Shown here one piece after another: positions 58,691-64,000 of a stretch of 64,000 nucleotides of DNA. Made by a program: the position numbers and the translations under genes. This stretch comes from DSWT01 sp035420085 (GTDB lineage Bacteria > Chloroflexota > Anaerolineae > B4-G1 > SLSP01): assembly GCA_035420085.1 (NCBI GenBank), contig DAOLUH010000029.1, positions 1 to 64,000 of the forward strand, in the 5' to 3' direction. Position 1 is the first letter of the stretch. Each line of letters opens with the position of its first letter. The notes beneath the pieces are model-generated. The model made no database searches and was not told where the DNA came from. It saw nothing but the letters and a program-made list of their open reading frames with translations.

Positions 58691-60260
58691 GCGTCAGTGT
58701 CCTTTCGGCAATAACCGCAGTGCGACGCGCCAACGCGGAAATGCGGGTGTCGGGACAGTGGGCCAGAGCCGTACACAGCGTATCCTCCAGCGGCGCGCTC
58801 CACTGCACGGGGATGCGCGCGGCGGTATAGAGCGCGCCCATCACCGAACCAACGCTCGCGGCGTTGCTGCCTGCATCCATCCCACAGGCAACGGTCAGAC
58901 CAAGCGTGCGGTCGAAATCACCATTCCCATATAACAGCGCCAAAATGACCCAGGCCGTGTTGTTGAGCGTATGGATAGGCGAATACGTGCCGTAGCGCAA
59001 TAACAGTTGCTCGTAGGCTTGCTCCCAATCCGCGTCGTCGCGGCGCGCGTCCAACACCGTGTTGACCGCCTCCGCCAACCGGCAGTTTTGCGGAATCTCC
59101 GACAGGCCCACGCGGACAATCTCCTCTATGTCGTCCGTCACAAAAGCCCAGGCCAGCATCGCCGCCATCAACATCGCGCTGTAAACGCCGTTCTTGGTGT
59201 GCGAAAGCGCCGCGTCCTTGTAGGCGAGCATCGCCGCCAGCTCCGGCTTGCCCGGTGCGATGTAGCCGTAGACGTCAGCCCGCGTTCGCGCGCCGTCGTA
59301 CTCGCGCTCCGGGTTCACGAAAGTCGCGGCCTCTTCGGGATGGACGTTCCACACCAGATTGCGATAGACAGCGCGCTCGGTCGTGTGGATATGAAAATAG
59401 GGAAGATGGGTCAGCCATGCGGTGGCAACGTCGGCAGTCGTGAACTCTGGCCCGTAGGTTTCCAGGATACGCAGCGCAAGCAGCGTGAAGTCGGTGTCGT
59501 CGTCGCAGGGCGCGCCGTGGATTTCGCCGCGAAAGCAGCCGGTCGCTTCGGGCTTGAGTTCGAAGCCCGGCGGCGGCGAGACCACGCGCGGGACATAATC
59601 CACGAGGGGATAGCTACCCGCCAGTTGTAGATACTGCGTGACTTTGCTTTTCGACCACCCCATTTGTAACGGCTTGCCCGCCACGCAGCCAGCGACTCGG
59701 CCCAACCACGCGCCATAAATCCGCTCGTACAGCGTATTCGAGGTGATAACCACCGGCGCGGCGCGTGGGCCATCGGGGCGGGCGCGGCGGATGTCGGCCA
59801 GCGCGTCAGGCTCGTCATAGCCAAAATTAGGTCGCAGCGGGGCGGATGCTAGCTCGGTGTACAGACGGTACAGCTTTTGCTTGGACAGCTTACCGAGTCC
59901 AACCAATTGCTCTCGATAGCCGTTGACCGCATACCCCTCTTCGTCGCGCTGTTGCAGCTCCAATTGCAGCACTTCCAGAATTTGCGGGACATCGTAGAAG
60001 GCCATCAATCCAGGCGGCGGGAGCATCTTCCCGGCGGCGCGGCGCAGGCGTTTACCGCCGGCTTGCGTCGCGTGACGGCGCGCCAGATTTTGCGCGTACT
60101 GGTCAGGCTGATAGGCCAGCTCCTCCACCACCTGCAAGATACGCGCGCGGGTGGATTCGGCCATGCGTCCCTTTCCGGAGAGCGCCTGCGAGACCGTGGC
60201 GACGGAGACGCCGACCTGATTGGCGATATCTTCCAAAGTTATTTTTGGTTTCCGATTCAT
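58674..60260 (-). CDS. LacI-type HTH fused to an ADP-ribosylglycohydrolase-like domain
   Basis: This 528-residue protein starts with a clear LacI-type headpiece (residues 6-55: ITLEDIANQVGVSVATVSQA, STRARILQVVEELAYQPD, then QNLARR as hinge). In place of the usual periplasmic-binding-protein sensor it has an ADP-ribosylglycohydrolase-type domain: a helical lead-in (88-165), IYGAWLGRVAGCVAGKPLQMGW, the first metal site GAPCDDDTDFTLLAL (Asp253-Asp257) and ACGMDAGSNAASVGSVMGAL at 458-476. In active relatives the second site reads GxDTDxN; here it is MDAGSN, so one metal ligand pair is lost. It may sense rather than cleave an ADP-ribose-like or nucleoside ligand. No ribosome binding site is seen at the ATG. 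Confidence 0.88.
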   Translation of the reverse strand: MNRKPKITLEDIANQVGVSVATVSQALSGKGRMAESTRARILQVVEELAYQPDQYAQNLARRHATQAGGKRLRRAAGKMLPPPGLMAFYDVPQILEVLQLELQQRDEEGYAVNGYREQLVGLGKLSKQKLYRLYTELASAPLRPNFGYDEPDALADIRRARPDGPRAAPVVITSNTLYERIYGAWLGRVAGCVAGKPLQMGWSKSKVTQYLQLAGSYPLVDYVPRVVSPPPGFELKPEATGCFRGEIHGAPCDDDTDFTLLALRILETYGPEFTTADVATAWLTHLPYFHIHTTERAVYRNLVWNVHPEEAATFVNPEREYDGARTRADVYGYIAPGKPELAAMLAYKDAALSHTKNGVYSAMLMAAMLAWAFVTDDIEEIVRVGLSEIPQNCRLAEAVNTVLDARRDDADWEQAYEQLLLRYGTYSPIHTLNNTAWVILALLYGNGDFDRTLGLTVACGMDAGSNAASVGSVMGALYTAARIPVQWSAPLEDTLCTALAHCPDTRISALARRTAVIAERTLTHENSD

Positions 60261-60302
60261 GATAAATCGCTTATGCCAGGTCAAGAATGAGAGGAATTAA
60301 TA

Positions 60303-60353
60303 GATTAAACGCTTAATCATTATTATGATAACGCCAAATCGGCGGTTTGTCAA
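60303..60353 (-). promoter_or_regulatory. Promoter and operator of the LacI-ARH operon
   Basis: On the minus strand TTGACA (60348-60353) and TATCAT (60325-60330) are exactly 17 bases apart. GATTAAACGCTTAATC (60303-60318), a near-perfect palindrome with the central CG of LacI-family operators, lies over the predicted transcription start. This fits autorepression by the fusion regulator. The divergent FAH gene starts 61 bases from the -35 element and has a TATAAT at 60376-60381. Confidence 0.8.
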
Positions 60354-60413
60354 TAGGCAAATCAGGACTATCGCATATAATATCGGCAACACGTTACCAA
60401 TCGGAGGCACACG

Positions 60414-61226
60414 ATGAACCTGACAAGACACATAACGCCGCACGGCTCACGTTGGGCGCTCGATGGCGCATACTTACCTCCCAGCTTCGACCTGGGCTTG
60501 CTCCTCGAACTGCCCTGCGAGGCCATCGCGCCGTTTCTGGCGACATTGCCCACCGAGGGCAAAGCCACGGGCGACCTGCTCGCCCCCATCGAAGCGACGC
60601 AGGAAGTCTGGGCGGCCGGCGTGACTTACCTGCGCAGCCGCGACGCCCGCGAGGCCGAGTCCAAGACCGGCGACATTTACACGCGCGTCTACGTCGCGGA
60701 GCGCCCGGAATTGTTCTTCAAGGCGGCGGGCTGGCGCGTCGTCGGTCCTGGTGGCGCGATCCGCGTGCGCCCGGATAGCACGTGGGACGTGCCGGAGCCG
60801 GAACTCACGCTCGTGATCAACCGGCACGGTGAAATCGTCGGTTACTGCGCGGGGAACGACGTTTCGTCGCGCAGCATCGAGGGCGAAAATCCGCTCTATC
60901 TGCCACAGGCCAAAGTCTACAACGGCTCGTGCGCGCTGGGGCCGGGCATCCAGATCGCCGCCCCGGACGCGCTGCGCGACATTCCCATCCACATCGAGAT
61001 CACCCGCCACGGCGAAACAATCTACGCCGGCGAGGCCAGCACCTCGCAGATGAAGCGCGCCTTCGAGGAACTGGCGGCGTATCTGTACCGCGAACTCGAC
61101 TTCCCCCACGGCGCGTTCCTGATGACCGGCACCTGTCTCGTCCCGCCGGACAATTTCACGCTACAAAGCGGGGATGTGGTCACGATTGCGGTCGGGTCGT
61201 TGGTGCTAGAGAACCGCGTGCAATAG
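60414..61226 (+). CDS. FAH-family 2-keto-3-deoxy-pentonate dehydratase
   Basis: This 270-residue protein belongs to the fumarylacetoacetate hydrolase superfamily, in the XylX/KdxD-like branch. Motifs are VWAAGVTYLRSRDAREAES, ERPELFFKAAGWRVVGPGG, STWDVPEPELTLVIN with metal ligands, and GNDVSSRSIEGENPLYLPQA. That branch dehydrates 2-keto-3-deoxy-D-xylonate or -arabinonate to 2-ketoglutarate semialdehyde. The start follows GGAGG. It is divergent from the LacI-ARH regulator and precedes the semialdehyde dehydrogenase by two genes. Confidence 0.85.
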   Translation: MNLTRHITPHGSRWALDGAYLPPSFDLGLLLELPCEAIAPFLATLPTEGKATGDLLAPIEATQEVWAAGVTYLRSRDAREAESKTGDIYTRVYVAERPELFFKAAGWRVVGPGGAIRVRPDSTWDVPEPELTLVINRHGEIVGYCAGNDVSSRSIEGENPLYLPQAKVYNGSCALGPGIQIAAPDALRDIPIHIEITRHGETIYAGEASTSQMKRAFEELAAYLYRELDFPHGAFLMTGTCLVPPDNFTLQSGDVVTIAVGSLVLENRVQ

Positions 61227-61297
61227 AACGACCGAAATACAGAAAGACAAGCAAATATGCTATACTGTAGGCAACACAGTAAGAAAGGGGGTGAACT

Positions 61298-61705
61298 ATG
61301 ACGCTTCAAACCATAAGCGTGAAAATTCCTGGCACATTGTATCGGCGTTTGCAAACCACGGCGGCGCTTACAAAGCAATCTCTGGATGAAATCGTCGCCC
61401 AAACGCTGCACGCCAATGTGCCGCCCTCATTGGATGATGCGCCGCCGGACATGCACACCGAGCTGTCCGCTTTGCTGACCGCCAGCACAGATGATGTGTG
61501 GGCCGTGGCGCACAGCGTTTTGGACGCACAACAATGGCGACGGCATCAGGATTTACTGTTTCGTAACGCAGAACAAACATTGACCGATGCGGAACGGGCG
61601 GAACTAGAACAGTTGCGGCGTGAAACTGACCGATACGTGCTGCGCAAATCGTTTGCTCTGGCTATTCTAAAATGGCGTGGGTACACATTGCCAGGCGAAT
61701 CATAG
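61298..61705 (+). CDS. Antitoxin-like partner of an HNH nuclease gene
   Basis: This 135-residue protein begins MTLQTISVKIPGTLYRRLQ, like a ribbon-helix-helix domain, followed by a middle helical part (PDMHTELSALLTASTDDVWA) and a basic C-terminus (LRKSFALAILKWRGYTLP). The same layout recurs next to HNH genes in Chloroflexota and cyanobacteria, as I recall. An extended -10 (TGCTATACT at 61258-61266) lies upstream and AAGGGGGTG precedes the ATG. One base separates it from the HNH gene. Confidence 0.7.
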   Translation: MTLQTISVKIPGTLYRRLQTTAALTKQSLDEIVAQTLHANVPPSLDDAPPDMHTELSALLTASTDDVWAVAHSVLDAQQWRRHQDLLFRNAEQTLTDAERAELEQLRRETDRYVLRKSFALAILKWRGYTLPGES

Positions 61706-61706
61706 T

Positions 61707-62135
61707 ATGTCCAAACGCGCATATGTTCCCCCCCGTTTGCGAAAACAGCTTGTGGAACGCGCCAGACAGCGGTGCAGCTATTGCCGCAGCCCCGAAGCTG
61801 GAGGAGTTCCGATGGCAATTGATCACGTCATCCCTTTAGTTGCTGGTGGAACGACGGATATAAACAACTTGACGTTAGCCTGTTATCGCTGCAACGAATT
61901 TAAGGATGGGCGCACTACCGCAATTGATCCCCAAACCGGTGAACCGGTACCGTTGTTTAATCCTTGTTTGCAAGACTGGCATAAGCATTTCTGCTGGAGT
62001 GAAGATGGCCTGACGATCATAGGACAAACGGCCATTGGACGCGCTACGCTTGTCGCTCTGCGTTTGAATGATGAGTGGCTGATCCGCGCACGTCGCATCT
62101 GGCGTACTGCGGGCATCCATCCCCCACTGGAATAA
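61707..62135 (+). CDS. HNH endonuclease family protein
   Basis: This 142-residue protein has an HNH core: the zinc pairs RCSYC (Cys23, Cys26) and CYRCN (Cys59, Cys62) flank IDHVIPLVAGGTTDINNL, whose DH pair (39-40) and asparagines form the active site. It begins one base after the antitoxin-like gene. The pair probably acts as a stand-alone nuclease with inhibitor, analogous to toxin-antitoxin systems; no experimental role is known to me. Confidence 0.85.
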   Translation: MSKRAYVPPRLRKQLVERARQRCSYCRSPEAGGVPMAIDHVIPLVAGGTTDINNLTLACYRCNEFKDGRTTAIDPQTGEPVPLFNPCLQDWHKHFCWSEDGLTIIGQTAIGRATLVALRLNDEWLIRARRIWRTAGIHPPLE

Positions 62136-62174
62136 CACGCTCATAACGAGAACACGCCTTTTGAAGGAGGAACT

Positions 62175-63755
62175 ATGGCACTACAACCAGTTTTGATCAA
62201 CGGCGAATGGCGCGCGTCGGAGGCGGTGGGCGAATTCGAGGCCATCAACCCATCGACGAAGACGGCGCTGCCGGACACCTATCCTGTGTCGAGCGCGGCG
62301 GAGGTCGAAGAAGCGATCCGCGCCGGGTATGCGGCGGCGGTTGCGCTGCGGGCAATGTCGCCGGAGCAGATTGCGCGCTTCCTCGAAGTCTACGCGGACG
62401 CCATCGAAGCGCGGGCCGATGCGCTGGTCGAACTCGCCTATGCTGAGACCGCGCTGCCCAAATCGCCGCGCCTGCGCGACGTAGAACTGCCGCGCACGAC
62501 GGATCAACTGCGGCAGGCCGCCGCCGTTGCCCGCGAGCGATCCTGGTGTCTGGCGACGATTGACACAAAGCGCAATATCCGCTCGATGTACGGGGCGCTC
62601 GGCGGGCCGGTCGTCGTCTTCGGGCCGAACAACTTCCCGTTTGCGTTCAACTCGGTGGCCGGCGGGGACTTCGTGGCGGCGATTGCGGCGGGCAATCCCG
62701 TCATCGCCAAGGCCAACACCGGGCATCCCGGCACGACGAAGCTCCTCACCGAGGGCGCGTTCGAGGCGATCCAGGCGACCGGTATGCCAAAGGCGCTAGT
62801 GCAACTGCTCTACCGTGTTCAGCCAGACGTCGGCTACCGGCTGGTGAGCCATCCGCTGGTCGGCGCGACCGGGTTCACGGGCAGTCGTAGCGCGGGCCTG
62901 CGCCTCAAGGAAGCGGCGGACAAGGCCGGCAAGCCGATCTACCTGGAGATGTCGAGCATCAACCCGATCTTCGTGCTCCCCGGCGCGTTGGAAGAGCGGC
63001 TCGACGCGGTCGCCGGAGAGTTGTATGCCTCGTGCTCGCTCGGCACAGGGCAGTTCTGCACCAAACCGGGCTTCGTCGTCCTGCTACAAAACGAGAGAAG
63101 CGAAGCCTTCTTTGAGAAGGTGAAGGAACACTTCCAGAACCCGCCCGGCGTGCTGCTCGGTGAGAGCGGTGTGTGGACAATTGCCGATGCGGTAGAAAAG
63201 CTGCAAGTGGCCGGGGCGGAACTCGTCACCGGCGGATACGAAGTCGAGGGGCCGAGCTATCGCTACGCGAACACGCTCCTGCGCGTCTCCGGCGACGACT
63301 TCCTGAAGAATCCCCATGCGCTGCAAATCGAGGCGTTTGGTGTCGTGTCGCTCGTCGTCTTTGCACGGGACATCGCGCAGATGTGCGAAATTGCCGAATC
63401 GCTCGAAGGCAACCTCACCGGCTGCCTCTACAGCCACACCGGCGGCGGCGACGACGCGCTCTACGACCAGGTCGCGCCGATCCTGCGTACTAAAGTCGGG
63501 CGGCTGCTCAACGATAAGATGCCCACCGGCGTCGCCGTCAGCCCGGCGATGAACCACGGCGGCCCCTACCCCGCGACGGGCCATCCTGGCTTCACCGCCG
63601 TCGGCGTGCCCGCGTCGATGTTGCGCTTCGGCGCGCTGCACAGCTACGACGCCGTCCGCCCGCACCGCCTCCCGCCGGAGTTGCAGGACAAGAATCCAAC
63701 GGGGAGGATGTGGCGGCTGATCGACGGGGTGTGGACGCAGAAAGATATTGCATAA
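62175..63755 (+). CDS. 2-ketoglutarate semialdehyde dehydrogenase
   Basis: This 526-residue aldehyde dehydrogenase matches the long (about 525-residue) ketoglutarate semialdehyde group. Landmarks are GPNNFPFAFNSVAGGDFVAA with the catalytic Asn around 153, Glu258 in YLEMSSINP, and the nucleophile Cys295 in SLGTGQFCTKPGF. It oxidises 2-ketoglutarate semialdehyde to 2-ketoglutarate, the last step of the Weimberg pathway. The start follows GAAGGAGG. Confidence 0.92.
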   Translation: MALQPVLINGEWRASEAVGEFEAINPSTKTALPDTYPVSSAAEVEEAIRAGYAAAVALRAMSPEQIARFLEVYADAIEARADALVELAYAETALPKSPRLRDVELPRTTDQLRQAAAVARERSWCLATIDTKRNIRSMYGALGGPVVVFGPNNFPFAFNSVAGGDFVAAIAAGNPVIAKANTGHPGTTKLLTEGAFEAIQATGMPKALVQLLYRVQPDVGYRLVSHPLVGATGFTGSRSAGLRLKEAADKAGKPIYLEMSSINPIFVLPGALEERLDAVAGELYASCSLGTGQFCTKPGFVVLLQNERSEAFFEKVKEHFQNPPGVLLGESGVWTIADAVEKLQVAGAELVTGGYEVEGPSYRYANTLLRVSGDDFLKNPHALQIEAFGVVSLVVFARDIAQMCEIAESLEGNLTGCLYSHTGGGDDALYDQVAPILRTKVGRLLNDKMPTGVAVSPAMNHGGPYPATGHPGFTAVGVPASMLRFGALHSYDAVRPHRLPPELQDKNPTGRMWRLIDGVWTQKDIA

Positions 63756-63773
63756 TATTCGAGTGTAGAGCTT

Positions 63774-63881
63774 GCCGACCACGAATCTGGGAACCAATAA
63801 ACGAATTCAGAACTCGGCTTGACCAAAGCTTTACGTTGAGCAGGCACCCATTCGCTTATTCGTTTTGAATTCGTGGTCGGC
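63774..63881. repeat. 108-bp palindromic element with perfect 13-bp ends
   Basis: GCCGACCACGAAT (63774-63786) is exactly complementary to ATTCGTGGTCGGC (63869-63881). Inner words (AATAAACGAATTC and ATTCGTTTTGAATTC) are also inverted. It follows the semialdehyde dehydrogenase and contains no gene. It could act as a terminator or be a miniature mobile element. Confidence 0.65.
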
Positions 63882-63919
63882 CTACGTGCCTGAATAAACA
63901 TGACTATGCCGTTTAGCCG

Positions 63920-64000
63920 ATGAACCTGCAAGTTCGCCAAATACGACCAAACGAACTACCGGAAGTGCTAAAGCTATACGAGCACCTGCACGCCGAAGAC
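63920..64000 (+). CDS. Partial GNAT acetyltransferase, N-terminal 27 residues
   Basis: An open frame from an ATG at 63920 runs off the window end. Its sequence (MNLQVRQIRPNELPEVLKLY, then EHLH) is typical of the first strand and helix of GNAT acetyltransferases. No clear ribosome binding site is seen. The substrate cannot be judged. Confidence 0.6.
   Translation, partial: MNLQVRQIRPNELPEVLKLYEHLHAED

Noticed and set aside
1..64000. tRNA, rRNA or transposase genes
   Set aside because: I looked for cloverleaf-like T-loop motifs, conserved rRNA words and transposase signatures and found none. A tRNA scan would settle the first point.

Overview
The window reads like a chromosomal segment of a Chloroflexota bacterium, most likely Anaerolineae-like. 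This is an inference from content, not from a marker gene. The supporting signs are a DUF11 surface protein ending in a YLPLVLR tail, a fused glycyl-tRNA synthetase, polyphosphate glucokinase, high GC content with strong GGAGG ribosome binding sites, and many spacers filled with short word-like repeats. I found no rRNA, tRNA, CRISPR array or insertion sequence with a transposase.

Layout. 1-4310: a divergent partial gene, then an Rrf2-type regulator with a four-gene polar amino acid ABC transporter. 4339-7723 (minus): a radical SAM gene coupled to an unknown helical protein, and two amidohydrolase-2 paralogues, one of which lacks its metal-binding motifs. 7862-14707 (minus): a 2-oxoacid dehydrogenase operon (E1 alpha, E1 beta, E2, E3) with msrA, msrB and two small genes inserted between E2 and E3. 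15041-22482: URO-D-like protein, polyphosphate glucokinase, CTP synthase, a TPR/membrane/NERD protein, DUF2156 and a HAD phosphatase. 22618-25658: a NotI-family restriction-modification pair followed by ParA and a small partner. 25687-34658: GlyQS fusion, DinB, a gene-debris zone around a DUF4258/DUF2283 cassette, SGNH hydrolase, nitroreductase, GNAT, a helical-barrel protein and RecO. 34841-39735: MntA/HepT toxin-antitoxin, an oxidoreductase, an HD-like protein and the DUF11 protein.

40217-63755 is the accessory sugar region. It holds the xylose-type ABC transporter XylFGH, three less familiar genes, an MFS transporter, a YjhG-type xylonate dehydratase, a protein made of four tandem zinc ribbons, and HicAB. 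A long minus-strand operon (60260 to 51710) follows: a regulator with a LacI helix-turn-helix fused to an ADP-ribosylglycohydrolase fold, two esterases, a membrane protein, an LplB/YtcP-type oligosaccharide ABC transporter and an amidohydrolase. Divergent from it are an FAH-family 2-keto-3-deoxy-pentonate dehydratase, an HNH/antitoxin-like pair and a 2-ketoglutarate semialdehyde dehydrogenase. XylFGH, YjhG, the FAH protein and the semialdehyde dehydrogenase together make most of an oxidative (Weimberg) pentose pathway. The pentose dehydrogenase and lactonase are not obvious here.

The most novel candidate is the LacI-ADP-ribosylglycohydrolase fusion with its self-regulating promoter and operator at 60303-60353. 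Other points worth attention are the four-unit zinc-ribbon protein, the NotI-like R-M/ParA cluster, the msr genes inside the dehydrogenase operon, leaderless genes with palindromic operators (Rrf2 and hicA), and the large family of word-like, often hairpin-forming repeats in the spacers.
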